Origin: Hydrogenovibrio kuenenii DSM 12350
GTDB lineage: Bacteria > Pseudomonadota > Gammaproteobacteria > Thiomicrospirales > Thiomicrospiraceae
Direction of reading: 5' to 3'
Length of the DNA: 64,000 nucleotides
NCBI RefSeq assembly: GCF_000526715.1
Contig: NZ_JAGP01000001.1
Span: 930,001-994,000 of the forward strand
Of this stretch, positions 51,781 to 60,527 are shown piece by piece. Numbering within the stretch: position 1 is the first letter of the stretch; each line of letters starts with the position of its first letter. A model generated the notes under the pieces. The model was given only the letters and a program-made list of their open reading frames with translations. It did not search any database and was not told where the DNA came from. The position numbers were made by a program, and so were the translations under genes.

Positions 51781-52710
51781 TTAAGAGGGTGAGACGGATT
51801 TTAATGATGCTTTTCGGTGTTGGTTTCTTCCTATCAGCACCAACGCTAAACCACCCAACATCAGTATTGCAGCCAGCCAGAAACGTAAGGTCAAAGGTTC
51901 AGCAATCAACCAGGCTGCACCGAAGGCGGCGATTAAAGGCATTAATAATTGTGAGCCGGAAGCTAGGCTGGATGAAAGATGCGGTAAAGCGGTGTACCAA
52001 AGTATATAGCCTAAACCTGAAGTGACTGCACCGGAAATGACTGCTAAGAGTACGCCGTATTCTGTTAGGTGAATATGGTCTTCAAACAGCATTGCCAGCA
52101 AGCTGGCAATGGCAATCATCGGCAGGGTACGATAGAAATTATAAGCCGTGTCAAACATAGGGTTTTTAGACTTGCGGCCATTCAAGCTATACAACGCCCA
52201 GCTATAGGCGGAAATAAACACCATCACCAATCCCCACCAAGAAGGCGTAGTGAGTTTCGGGTACATCAAGTAAGCCAATCCCGCGAGAGCCAAGGCGACA
52301 CCAATCCACTCGGCTTTGTGGAGTTTGTCTCCAGCGCGTACTGCATAGCCTAGCATCGTAAGTTGAACGATAACGGCAAGGATCAAAGAGCCTGTCGCAG
52401 TGCTAATAGTGACATAGCTAAATGAAAAGGTAATGGCATAGAAAAATAGCATGAGTGCCGCTTTCCAGCTGCCTTTTGATATGGGGTCATTCGATGCATC
52501 CACCGCGGATAAATGTTTTTTTCGCCAAGCAAACCAACTCATGACGATAAACAACATGACCGCCCCTGAACCTAATCGTAGACTGGTGAAGCTAACGGGA
52601 TCAATGAAACCATCACTCAAAGCCCAGCGACAAATGATGGCGTTGGCAGCGAAAGCTGTAATAGATAGCAGAGTCAAAATTGTTGTCTGAATCAATAAGA
52701 ATCGAGTCAT
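51781..52710 (-). CDS. EamA family (DMT) transporter
   Basis: A 309-residue membrane protein with ten hydrophobic helices in two EamA repeats, opening MTRFLLIQTTILTLLSITAF and with the typical second-repeat stretch VTSGLGYILWYTALPHLSSS. It is in the drug/metabolite transporter superfamily; substrates range from amino acids to metabolites and cannot be read from sequence. Basic C-terminal tail (RNQHRKASLK). Divergent from efpL by 174 bases. Confidence 0.85.
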   Translation of the reverse strand: MTRFLLIQTTILTLLSITAFAANAIICRWALSDGFIDPVSFTSLRLGSGAVMLFIVMSWFAWRKKHLSAVDASNDPISKGSWKAALMLFFYAITFSFSYVTISTATGSLILAVIVQLTMLGYAVRAGDKLHKAEWIGVALALAGLAYLMYPKLTTPSWWGLVMVFISAYSWALYSLNGRKSKNPMFDTAYNFYRTLPMIAIASLLAMLFEDHIHLTEYGVLLAVISGAVTSGLGYILWYTALPHLSSSLASGSQLLMPLIAAFGAAWLIAEPLTLRFWLAAILMLGGLALVLIGRNQHRKASLKSVSPS

Positions 52711-52884
52711 AAGTAACCAGAAAAATTGGGTTGGAAATGTTGGCTATTCTAATCGGGATGGACTTGAGAACAAATTGTTTTAAAGCATTTTTATTAATGT
52801 ATCACTTGCTTTACCCCATGAAACTGCTGAAAATAGCGCAAATTTATTTTAAGCCGTTATTCCAAATATAAAGGATTCAAGGTC

Positions 52885-53448
52885 ATGCCTAAAATTAGTG
52901 AACTTAAGAAGGGCAGTGTTGTCGAAATTGATGGTGCTCCGCATATTGTAAAGACTTACGATGTCCGTAACCCTTCTTCTCGTGGTGCTTCCACTATGTA
53001 CAAGGTACGTTTCTATAACTTAAGAACTGGCCAAAAAGTGGATGAAACTTTTAAGGGCGAAGATATGCTTAAAGAAGTGGATACCGCTAAAGTTTCAGTA
53101 ATGTTTTCGTATATCGACGGCGATAGCTATGTATTCATGAATAATGAAGACTTCAGCCAATATTTATTGGATGGAGATGTTTTGGAAGAAGAGAAAAGAT
53201 ATCTAACCGAAGGTTTGACGGGTATTACGGCACTATTGTATGAAGACCAAATATTAAGCATTGAACTGCCAACGAATGTTGATTTGGAAGTCACTGAAAC
53301 CAATCCTGGTAGTAAAGCGAGTGGAGCGGGCAGAACTAAGCCTGCAGTATTATCGACAGGTTATGAAATTCAAGTACCTGAATTCATTGAACCCAATGAA
53401 AAAGTTAAAGTCAGCACGCTAACAGGCAAGTTTATTTCTAGAGCCTAG
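52885..53448 (+). CDS. yeiP: elongation factor P-like protein EfpL/YeiP
   Basis: A 187-residue EF-P paralogue. The KOW-like domain I opens MPKISELKKGSVVEIDGAPH; at the loop tip, where EF-P has the modified Lys34, this protein has Arg33 in NPSSRGAS, the hallmark of the YeiP/EfpL subfamily, which acts without lysylation. Two OB domains follow, ending with ALLSTG-type KPAVLSTGYEIQVPEFIEPNEKVKV. It would relieve ribosome stalling at proline and some other motifs. AAAGGA-like sequence lies upstream. No epmA/epmB genes are nearby, consistent with an unmodified factor. Confidence 0.94.
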   Translation: MPKISELKKGSVVEIDGAPHIVKTYDVRNPSSRGASTMYKVRFYNLRTGQKVDETFKGEDMLKEVDTAKVSVMFSYIDGDSYVFMNNEDFSQYLLDGDVLEEEKRYLTEGLTGITALLYEDQILSIELPTNVDLEVTETNPGSKASGAGRTKPAVLSTGYEIQVPEFIEPNEKVKVSTLTGKFISRA

Positions 53449-53477
53449 TGCTTTACTTTGTTAATGAGCGAATGGGC

Positions 53478-53510
53478 AAGCGTAAGTGTTTAGCATTCTG
53501 TAATGCTTAC
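53478..53510. terminator. hairpin between convergent yeiP and sdaA
   Basis: GCATT pairs with AATGC around CTGT, extended by CGTAA with TTACG across a left-side bulge. It overlaps the sdaA 3' end. No strong T run is present, so it is a weak candidate for a shared 3' end. Confidence 0.4.
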
Positions 53511-54869
53511 GGCTAAACCACCTAGTGAGGTTTCTTTGTATTTGTGAGACATTTCCAATCCGGTTTGTTTCATTGCAGAAATACAGTTATCCAGATGCAT
53601 AATATGTTGTCCGCCACCACGCAATGCTAAAGAGGCTGCGGCGTAAGCTTTGATAGCGCCAAATCCATTACGCTCAATACAGGGTACTTGTACCAACCCT
53701 TTAACTGGATCGCACGTCATTCCTAGATGGTGTTCCAAAGCAATTTCGGCAGCATTTTCAATCTGCTCTGGCGTGCCTCCTTTTACTGCACAAAGTCCCG
53801 CGGCAGCCATTGCTGAAGCAGAACCAACCTCACCCTGGCATCCAACTTCTGCACCGGAAATCGAGCTGAGATGTTTAATCAATCCACCAATAGCACTGGC
53901 AGTGAGTAAGAACTCTCGCACTTGCTCAAGAGAGCCATTTTCATGTTTTGTATAGTAATAAATGACCGCAGGAATAACGCCTGCCGCGCCATTTGTCGGC
54001 GCAGTCACGACCATGTGACCATCGGCATTTTCTTCATTCACCGCCATGGCATAGGCACAAAGCCAGTCGTTTAGATTTGCGTCATGCGGGGCTTCAACAA
54101 GTTGCTCAAAAAGATGTTTGGCGCGTCGTTGTACATTCAAGCCGCCCGGTAAAATTCCTTGAGCATTCAGGCCTGAAACCGTGCAGTGACACATACTTTT
54201 CCAAACCTTGTCTAAGCCCTCGTTTAATTCACTTTCATTCATATGTGCGAGTTCATTTTCACGTTTCATCTGTGCGATGGTTAAGCCACTTTCTTCAGCC
54301 ATAGAAAGCATGGTTTTTGCGGAATCAAAAGGGTAGGGACAAGAAGCTCGTGTTCCTATTTTGAGTGGAGCAGTGAGCTTATTGATGTCTGAAGCGGTGC
54401 TGATAAAACCGCCGCCAATAGAGAAATAGGTTTCGCTAAAGAGTAACTTGCCATCTGAAGTGACAACTTCAAAAATCATCCCATTAGGATGTTCAGGTAA
54501 AGGGTCGCCGAAATCGAAAATAATATTCTCTTTGGGGGAGAAGTGAATTGCTCTACCCTCGGTTAATTCGATAGAACTTTTTGATCTTAGTTCGTCATGC
54601 AGTTTATTTAGGTTGATGCCCGTTAACGCATAAGGTTTGTAACCGTGTAACCCTAAAGCGACCGCTCGGTCAGTTGCATGTCCTTTACCGGTAAAAGCCA
54701 AAGACCCTTTTAAAGTACAGCGTATAAAACTGTTTTCAGGTAGGTCTTTTTCGGATAAATAATTTGATGCTTCAGACAAAAACTGATTGGCAGCAGCCAT
54801 TGGGCCGACGGTATGAGAGCTTGAAGGGCCTATGCCGATTTTGAATAATTCCAATACGCTGATAAACAT
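53490..54869 (-). CDS. sdaA: L-serine dehydratase
   Basis: Iron-sulfur L-serine ammonia-lyase converting serine to pyruvate and ammonia. The 459 residues start at ATG 54869 (GGAAG upstream; the TTG at 54884 gives an unneeded extension). The beta part begins SVLELFKIGIGPSSSHTVGPM; the alpha part has conserved cluster cysteines in CHCTVSGLNAQGILPGG, GAEVGCQGEVGSASAMAAAGLC and LGMTCDPVKGLVQVPCIERN. Two-domain fused form as in SdaA/SdaB. It also releases ammonium, but no link to the distant amt is evident. Confidence 0.96.
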   Translation of the reverse strand: MFISVLELFKIGIGPSSSHTVGPMAAANQFLSEASNYLSEKDLPENSFIRCTLKGSLAFTGKGHATDRAVALGLHGYKPYALTGINLNKLHDELRSKSSIELTEGRAIHFSPKENIIFDFGDPLPEHPNGMIFEVVTSDGKLLFSETYFSIGGGFISTASDINKLTAPLKIGTRASCPYPFDSAKTMLSMAEESGLTIAQMKRENELAHMNESELNEGLDKVWKSMCHCTVSGLNAQGILPGGLNVQRRAKHLFEQLVEAPHDANLNDWLCAYAMAVNEENADGHMVVTAPTNGAAGVIPAVIYYYTKHENGSLEQVREFLLTASAIGGLIKHLSSISGAEVGCQGEVGSASAMAAAGLCAVKGGTPEQIENAAEIALEHHLGMTCDPVKGLVQVPCIERNGFGAIKAYAAASLALRGGGQHIMHLDNCISAMKQTGLEMSHKYKETSLGGLAVSITEC

Positions 54870-54975
54870 AAATTCTTCCAACAAACCGACTTCATTTAGT
54901 CTAAAAGAACCTTTTCAACTATTCAACTTACAGAAAATAGGGGAAATAGAAGTAATAAATTGCTACGCCATTACC

Positions 54976-54994
54976 CCCCAGCCTGGTAGATTTT
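54976..54994 (+). repeat. dispersed repeat between sdaA and DUF808 gene
   Basis: CCCCAGCCTGGTAGATTTT preceded by two extra C (run of six). Unlike most copies it lies in a divergent promoter region, 106 bases from the sdaA start and 63 bases before the DUF808 gene. Confidence 0.85.
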
Positions 54995-55057
54995 GTGTAG
55001 GATTACGGTAAACTGCGATAAATTTTGATAGTGATTAGACTGAGTAAAGGATAAAGA

Positions 55058-55981
55058 ATGGCAGCAGGACTTTTGGTTTTATTAGATGACATCGCCAGTT
55101 TAATGGATGATGTTGCAGCCTATTCCAAAATAGCGGCTAAAAAAACAGCCGGTGTATTAGGGGATGATCTGGCGGTAAACGCCCAACAAGTTTCTGGTGT
55201 GGCGGCAGAGCGAGAGCTGCCGATTATCTGGGCTGTGGCAAAAGGTTCATTGCTCAATAAAGTGATTTTGGTGCCTTCTGCTTTGATTCTAAGTGCTTTG
55301 ATGCCGTGGTTAATCCCCATTGTTTTGATGATAGGGGGCGCTTACCTTTGTTACGAAGGGTTTGAGAAACTACTTCATGATTGGCAGCATCGCAAAGACA
55401 AACCTAAAGATGAACAGCAAGAATCCATGCTGCCAAAGCTATCCAAAAAATCCTCTGCTGAACTGGAAAAAACAAAAATTCGTGGCGCTATTCGTACCGA
55501 TTTTATTTTATCCATAGAAATCATTGTCATCGCTTTAGGCACGGTGCAAGATGTCAGTTTCTTATACCAAGCATTGGTGGTTGCTTTGATTGCTTTTGCA
55601 GTGACGCTTGGTGTTTATGCAGTGGTTGCGTTGATTGTTCGGTTGGATGACATTGGCTTTATGATGCTACAGTCTGAAGGAAAGGGCAGCTTCCAGAAAG
55701 TATGGCGCATGGTTGGTCGCGGGTTGGTAATGGCAGCACCAAAGTTGATTAAATCACTTGGCGTGATCGGCATGGTAGCAATGTTTTTAGTGGGTGGCGG
55801 TATCTTGATTCATCACCTACCATTTTTACACCATTGGTATGAAGTGACGGCTGTAAACAACCATTTAATGACAATGGTTTATGAACTCTTGTTTACCTTG
55901 GGGATTGGTCTGGTGTTAGGCGCTTTAGTTGTTGCTGTTGTTAAAGCTGTGACTCCAGTCTTTAAGCCCAAATCGCAATAA
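55058..55981 (+). CDS. DUF808 membrane protein
   Basis: A 307-residue inner-membrane protein of the DUF808 family. The start MAAGLLVLLDDIASLMDDVAAYSKIAAKKTAGVLGDDLAVNA is highly characteristic, followed by five to six hydrophobic segments and a basic/acidic loop (residues 105-140). The family has no known function; E. coli YedI is a member. Its 3' end overlaps the convergent ZIP transporter by 20 bases. Confidence 0.92.
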   Translation: MAAGLLVLLDDIASLMDDVAAYSKIAAKKTAGVLGDDLAVNAQQVSGVAAERELPIIWAVAKGSLLNKVILVPSALILSALMPWLIPIVLMIGGAYLCYEGFEKLLHDWQHRKDKPKDEQQESMLPKLSKKSSAELEKTKIRGAIRTDFILSIEIIVIALGTVQDVSFLYQALVVALIAFAVTLGVYAVVALIVRLDDIGFMMLQSEGKGSFQKVWRMVGRGLVMAAPKLIKSLGVIGMVAMFLVGGGILIHHLPFLHHWYEVTAVNNHLMTMVYELLFTLGIGLVLGALVVAVVKAVTPVFKPKSQ

Positions 55982-56738
55982 GTGCCATCAAACTGAAACC
56001 GCTGGCAATCAAGAAAACTTTGCTCCATTCGAACTTTGGTTTCTTGAATACGTCTTCCATAATATCAACCACCGCAATGTACAAAAACGTACCTGATGCT
56101 AGAGCATCAAATAAAGCTTCATAAGCGTAAGCGTTTTTGTCTGTTAGTGCTTGTGAAAACGCAGTTCCTAAAGCTAAACCTATGGGCGTCATAATTGCAA
56201 AAGTAGCAATCATTATTAGATGGCGATAAGCTGAAAAGTCATTTTCTCTCAAACTCACACCTAGTGAAAAAGCAGCGGCTCCTTTGTGCGCGATTATGGC
56301 AATAAACAATGCCATTGCTGATAGTAAAGTGGTTTCTAGACCAAGAGAAATCCCCGCGATGATGGAATGAATCGACAAGATAAATGACAAAATAATGGGA
56401 TAAACGATACGTTGCTTCGATATGCTGGCAACATCTTCCTCTTTCACATTTAAAGCTGCTTTTTCTAACAATAAAATGAGGATAAAACCTAAGCCTGCAA
56501 CCAATGTCGGGAAGGGAAAGTCTACATCACCAGCGTAAGCGGTAAAGTTTTCTTGTGCATCGGGAAGAAGGTGTAACAATGCCGCCCCTAAAAATACCCC
56601 ACCTGAAAAAGCATTACTTAAAGTGAGCTGTTTTATACCTGCTTCGGTTAAACCGATACGTCTTGGTATAACGCCAGCCACAAAACCTGTAATAAAAATG
56701 ATGACAAGAAAAAAGGTTTTAAACCAAATAATATCCAT
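55962..56738 (-). CDS. ZIP family metal transporter
   Basis: A 258-residue membrane protein of the ZIP (ZupT-like) family, with eight hydrophobic helices. Helix 4 has the metal-ligand pattern FILSIHSIIAGISLGLE and helix 5 AIIAHKGAAAFSLGVSL, matching the conserved His/Glu region. HLLPDAQENF in an early helix is another family feature. Zinc is the usual substrate; iron or manganese are possible. Three-prime overlap with the DUF808 gene is 20 bases. Confidence 0.88.
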   Translation of the reverse strand: MDIIWFKTFFLVIIFITGFVAGVIPRRIGLTEAGIKQLTLSNAFSGGVFLGAALLHLLPDAQENFTAYAGDVDFPFPTLVAGLGFILILLLEKAALNVKEEDVASISKQRIVYPIILSFILSIHSIIAGISLGLETTLLSAMALFIAIIAHKGAAAFSLGVSLRENDFSAYRHLIMIATFAIMTPIGLALGTAFSQALTDKNAYAYEALFDALASGTFLYIAVVDIMEDVFKKPKFEWSKVFLIASGFSLMALIAIWA

Positions 56739-56836
56739 TTATGTTTGAGTCCAGTAGGGTGGTGTATTAACAAGATACATTTTCTGCATCAGAAACGACG
56801 ATTCACTGCCGAATTCGCCATTTTTGATGAAGGTTG

Positions 56837-57952
56837 TTATTTTAAGTTCATAGTAATGTTATGAATATCTTGCTGTTTTGTTGGATCCATAGGGGTATGG
56901 ACAATAGTGTTAGGGACAAACTTAACTTTATTGAGATCAACTTCCTGCACTCTACGATTGTACTGAGTATGGAAAAAGAGAACTCGATGTTTAAGATCCC
57001 AAGCTGTCGTCCATTGTGTTGAGCTTCGCATGCCTGTTACATTTTTTTCTTTGTTATCCGAACCTTCTGCGGATTTCAACGGCACATCAAAGTTATCAAG
57101 AATTCGGAACAGTTCGTAAACGGCATCGTTAGAGTTTTTCAATGGCTGGTCAGTGTGTGACCAGACTGCGGCACGAACAAATCGAGACGTCGAAGTGAAA
57201 TCTCCCGGCAGACCAACCATACCGCTTCCGCCACTTAGTGGCGTAAATTCTATGCCTGCTATTTTTCTGTTAGGGGCGGGGTTGATGCTAAGGTTTAAGT
57301 AATTACGCAGGTTGGTCATTTGCCAGTCGTAGGTTGGGTTGTTGGTAATTACACCCAATGGGTTTTTATAGAGTTTCAGTTTGCCGTCTATATATTCAAT
57401 AACGATGGATTTTCCAGAAGCTTCTGTGACCATCCAGTGTGCGTAGGCTGGAATTCCAAGAGAAGCTTCTTTAACCGCTACAACGCGTACGTGTTTCACA
57501 GCCTTTTCAACTTCATCGACATTTTTGAATTGAGACAGAAGATAAGAAACCATATCTGTTGCAGTGATAGTGTTGCGAGCTTTTTTCTTATCGTATTTCA
57601 TATAGTGGGCAAACCCTTTGTGGTAGAAGAATCCCACAGCAAGTCCTTTTTCGTTCATACCATCAATGAATACGTCTTTGCCGATGGCATCAAGCCCTAA
57701 AAAATTATATTTTCCAGTCCACTTTTTACCATTGTTACCATCTGGTGTTAATCCTCTAAAGTGATATCCACTCGGAACTGCAGCTACTCTTGAGTTGAGG
57801 TCAAAGGCACCCCATTCATTGGTTCTACCATAAACGGTTGAACCATCTTCTGTGGTAAGGCGAATGCCTGTGCAGGCTTGAACAGAGGTGGTAAGGGCAC
57901 TGAGTAATAACAGTGTTCCCATTAAAGTGTGAATGAACTTTTTTATTTGCAT
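56837..57952 (-). CDS. exported choloylglycine hydrolase-like Ntn amidase
   Basis: A 371-residue periplasmic N-terminal-nucleophile hydrolase of the linear-amide C-N hydrolase family (penicillin V acylase / bile-salt hydrolase). The signal peptide ends TTSVQA, so cleavage exposes Cys27 of CTGIRL as the catalytic residue. Supporting residues appear in VYGRTNEWGAFDLNSR and TNNPTYDWQMTNLRNYL, and RSSTQWTTAWDLKH is also conserved. In Gram-negative bacteria relatives cleave acyl-homoserine lactones or penicillin V; the natural substrate here is unknown. GNN-rich loop suggests secretion. Confidence 0.9.
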   Translation of the reverse strand: MQIKKFIHTLMGTLLLLSALTTSVQACTGIRLTTEDGSTVYGRTNEWGAFDLNSRVAAVPSGYHFRGLTPDGNNGKKWTGKYNFLGLDAIGKDVFIDGMNEKGLAVGFFYHKGFAHYMKYDKKKARNTITATDMVSYLLSQFKNVDEVEKAVKHVRVVAVKEASLGIPAYAHWMVTEASGKSIVIEYIDGKLKLYKNPLGVITNNPTYDWQMTNLRNYLNLSINPAPNRKIAGIEFTPLSGGSGMVGLPGDFTSTSRFVRAAVWSHTDQPLKNSNDAVYELFRILDNFDVPLKSAEGSDNKEKNVTGMRSSTQWTTAWDLKHRVLFFHTQYNRRVQEVDLNKVKFVPNTIVHTPMDPTKQQDIHNITMNLK

Positions 57953-58250
57953 TCTATAGCCCCCTCATTCGAGATTGAGTATCAGTAATGGTTGCTAGTC
58001 ATGTTAGATGGGTTAAAAGACGTAGTCAATCAAGATTTACCTAATAATATGATTATTAAGGGGATTTACCCAGACGGTAGTTTTCTTAGTGATTTGATAA
58101 AAAAATATTTTAGTGTTTGCTGATATAGCATTGGTGGACTAAGTGTAACGTATGCTACACTATCTTTAACGGTATGCTTGATTCAGGCTGAAATGCTTGT
58201 TTTATAGCGGTTTAAGCCGCCACTTTAATCCCAAAGAAGGGTTTCTATTT
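57953..58250. other. 298-base divergent intergenic region
   Basis: AT-rich region between the Ntn hydrolase gene and the EamA gene. It includes the spaced inverted repeat GTGTA / TACAC (58143-58160), with inner C/G also paired across CGTATG, a candidate operator. No coding frame with good codon use is visible. Confidence 0.4.
58143..58160. promoter_or_regulatory. inverted repeat, possible operator
   Basis: GTGTAACGTATGCTACAC: 5-base arms GTGTA/TACAC with a C-G pair inside them. It lies about 90 bases upstream of the EamA start. No regulator is assigned. Confidence 0.35.
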
Positions 58251-59132
58251 ATGTCTTCCTCGCAAGTTTCTTTTCGTCCTGCAATTGCTTTGTTAGTACT
58301 CGGTTTGATTTGGGGGTACAACTGGGTTGTTATGAAAGGCGGTTTGCCTGATATAGCGCCTTTATGGTTTGGTGCGATACGAACCATAGTGCCTGCCATT
58401 TTGCTGATTCTATTATTGCCTTTACTCGGAAAACCCATGGCATCGCCACCACTAAAGTTTGTGGTGCCATTGGGCATACTGCAAACCGCTGGATTTGTTG
58501 GTTTTATGATGTGGGCACTTGAAAATGGAGCGGCTGGGGAAACAGCAGTTTTAGTCTTTACCATGCCGATTTGGTTAACGTTAATGGCGCACTTATTTTT
58601 GCATGAGCACTTGTCTCGGTTGCAATGGTGGGCGTTAGGTGTTGCAGCGGTAGGTTTGTTTTTATTGATAGCACCCTGGGAAGGCCACTTGGCAATGGCT
58701 GCAAGTATCTTTGCGGTTATGTCAGGTTTGACTTGGGCGAGCGGTTCTATTTGGCAGAAAAAGTATGGTCATCTATACAAGTTGGAAATGATTAATCTTA
58801 CCGCCTGGCAAATGCTTTACGGTGGTATTGCCATATTAATAGCAGCGATATTGTTTGATAAATGGCACTTCAATTGGAATGCAAATTTAGGTTGGGTGCT
58901 TTTCTATAACCTTATTCCTGCGGGTGCGTTAGGTTGGTTGTTATGGTTTTATGCGCTACACAATTTACCAACTAAAGTAGCCGGGTTTGGATCGCTTTTG
59001 ATTCCAACAGTAGGTGTTTTGGGTGCTTGGATTCAGCTTGGAGAGCGACCGAACGAATTTGAGGCGTTAGGGATTCTGTTCATCATGGCTGCTTTGGTGA
59101 TGATACTTTGGCCGAAGAAAATAAATTCTTGA
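58251..59132 (+). CDS. EamA family (DMT) transporter
   Basis: A 293-residue membrane protein with ten helices in two EamA repeats; the start at 58251 has AAGGG upstream, and the in-frame codon at 58197 is inside non-conserved sequence. It opens with SFRPAIALLVLGLIWGYNWVVMKGGLPDIAPLWF and has a second repeat with TWASGSIWQKKYG. It ends 24 bases before a TetR gene whose promoter carries its own operator, so export of a compound sensed by that regulator is a fair inference. Confidence 0.85.
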   Translation: MSSSQVSFRPAIALLVLGLIWGYNWVVMKGGLPDIAPLWFGAIRTIVPAILLILLLPLLGKPMASPPLKFVVPLGILQTAGFVGFMMWALENGAAGETAVLVFTMPIWLTLMAHLFLHEHLSRLQWWALGVAAVGLFLLIAPWEGHLAMAASIFAVMSGLTWASGSIWQKKYGHLYKLEMINLTAWQMLYGGIAILIAAILFDKWHFNWNANLGWVLFYNLIPAGALGWLLWFYALHNLPTKVAGFGSLLIPTVGVLGAWIQLGERPNEFEALGILFIMAALVMILWPKKINS

Positions 59133-59156
59133 CAGTAACATACCGATTGGTATGTA
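59129..59156 (+). promoter_or_regulatory. promoter overlapping TetR operator
   Basis: TTGACA (59129-59134), 16 bases, then TATGTA (59151-59156). Between and over the -10 lies ACATACC-GATT-GGTATGT (59138-59155), perfect 7-base arms. A bound TetR dimer would block the promoter, giving autorepression. Confidence 0.6.
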
Positions 59157-59768
59157 ATGAAAACCATGAAACAAAATACACCAGATGACAGTCGTTCTAA
59201 ATTACTCGGAAGCGCTTTTCAAGAAATCTATAAGCGAGGCTTTCAGTCGGCAAGCCTTTCAGCAATTTTATCTGAAACCGGTTTGACAAAAGGGGCGCTA
59301 TATCATCACTTTCCGAATAAAAAAGACTTGGGTTTAGCTGTTATTGATGAGGTGATTTACGAGACGTTAGATGAAAGGTTTTTCAGTCCTTTGAGAAACA
59401 GTAAAGCACCATTGCAAGCATTGCTTGATACCATTGAGCAAACCAAAGAACGTAGTCTGATTAGAGTCGAGTTGGGGTGTCCACTCAATAACCTGATTCA
59501 GGAAATGAGCCCTTTGGACGAGCAGTTTAAAGATCATTTGGCAAGAGTCGTATCCACTTGGCAAGGAGTTGTTGAAGATGCATTGGTTCGTAGCCAGCAA
59601 CTTGGTGAGATTCGTAACGATGTAAATTGCAAAGATACGGCACTGTTTATTTTCGCGGCTTTCGAGGGATGTATCGGTGCTGCAAAGAATATGCAATCAG
59701 CCGAAGTATTGGCTAGTTGTATTGATCGGTTGCATGATTATGTAGCCAGCTTGAAAAACGACCAGTAA
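59157..59768 (+). CDS. TetR family transcriptional regulator
   Basis: A 203-residue repressor. The N-terminal helix-turn-helix is in KLLGSAFQEIYKRGFQSASLSAILSETGLTKGALYHHFPNKKDLGLAVIDE (described positions about 14-66), classical TetR/AcrR. The C-terminal domain is ligand-binding and unassigned; LGCPLNNLIQEM resembles the TetR_C subgroup with a Cys near the dimer face. No Shine-Dalgarno precedes either ATG (59157 or 59166). With the promoter above, transcription would start about 59163, making Met4 at 59166 nearly leaderless. A terminator follows. Confidence 0.9.
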   Translation: MKTMKQNTPDDSRSKLLGSAFQEIYKRGFQSASLSAILSETGLTKGALYHHFPNKKDLGLAVIDEVIYETLDERFFSPLRNSKAPLQALLDTIEQTKERSLIRVELGCPLNNLIQEMSPLDEQFKDHLARVVSTWQGVVEDALVRSQQLGEIRNDVNCKDTALFIFAAFEGCIGAAKNMQSAEVLASCIDRLHDYVASLKNDQ

Positions 59769-59785
59769 TTTTGGTCGAAAAAGTG

Positions 59786-59809
59786 ATGGCGAGCGTTCGC
59801 CATTTTTTT
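59786..59809 (+). terminator. intrinsic terminator after tetR
   Basis: ATGGCGA and TCGCCAT form a perfect 7-bp stem around GCGT, followed by TTTTTT. It ends the TetR transcript before the second operator. Confidence 0.88.
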
Positions 59810-59821
59810 GAAATTAAATAC

Positions 59822-59839
59822 ATACCGGACGGTCGGTAT
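59822..59839 (+). promoter_or_regulatory. second TetR-type operator, before CMD gene
   Basis: ATACCGGACGGTCGGTAT: outer arms ATACCG/CGGTAT, with an inner ACCG-GA-CGGT palindrome. It shares the ATACC/GGTAT halves with the site in the tetR promoter, so the same TetR protein probably binds both. Confidence 0.7.
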
Positions 59840-59872
59840 CCTATTTAATGTTTCGTCTTTAAGGAGAGAAAA

Positions 59873-60400
59873 ATGTCTTTATTAAGTTTGGTCACACCTG
59901 AAAATGCAACAGGTAGAGTCGCTGAAATCTATGATGAAATCACTTGGACTTTCGGCAGCGTTCCAACCGGCTTTCAGCTTCACAGTGTTAGCCCGGAATT
60001 GTTTGATGATAACTGGCGAAATATCAGTTACTTCATGGAACACAAATCACTGAGTTTTCCGTTATTGGCATTGATTCGGATGCTTGTTTCGCAAGACAAT
60101 CAATGTGATTACTGCATAGGTTTAAATGAAGCCTTATTGATTAACAAGGCGGGTTATACCATTGAGCAAATCCAAGGCATTAAAGCCGACCCGTCAACTG
60201 CACCGCTCAGTGATAAAGAGAAAGCGATGTTGTTGTTTGTGTTGAAAGCGACTCAGAACTCCAAAAGTATTACTGCTGAAGACATAGTGGCCTTAAAAAC
60301 GCTTGGTTGGACGGATAAGGATATATACGATGGCTTAGCGCATGGTGCTCGTAATATGGCGATGGATGTTATTTTTAATGCATTCCAGGTTGATGGCTAA
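59873..60400 (+). CDS. carboxymuconolactone decarboxylase / AhpD-like protein
   Basis: A 175-residue protein with the AhpD fold. The redox-type motif is CDYC (Cys78 and Cys81) in SQDNQCDYCIGLNEALL, as in AhpD-like peroxidase partners, rather than a true decarboxylase site. HGARNMAMDVIFNAF near the end is typical. AAGGAGAG precedes the ATG. An operator with the TetR half-sites lies just upstream, so it is the probable target of that regulator, for example in response to an electrophile or oxidant. A terminator follows. Confidence 0.87.
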   Translation: MSLLSLVTPENATGRVAEIYDEITWTFGSVPTGFQLHSVSPELFDDNWRNISYFMEHKSLSFPLLALIRMLVSQDNQCDYCIGLNEALLINKAGYTIEQIQGIKADPSTAPLSDKEKAMLLFVLKATQNSKSITAEDIVALKTLGWTDKDIYDGLAHGARNMAMDVIFNAFQVDG

Positions 60401-60423
60401 ACAGCACTGAATTTTTTAACTAA

Positions 60424-60448
60424 AAAAACCGCCAAATGGCGGTTTTTG
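60424..60448 (+). terminator. intrinsic terminator after CMD gene
   Basis: ACCGCC and GGCGGT pair around AAAT, flanked by A and T runs (AAAA...TTTT), usable in either direction. Confidence 0.92.
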
Positions 60449-60527
60449 TCTAATAAACTATACACTAGGTTTCAAACAAATGTTTTGGGGCGTGGTGTGT
60501 TTTCTGAATTAGATAAGAGAAAAGATT

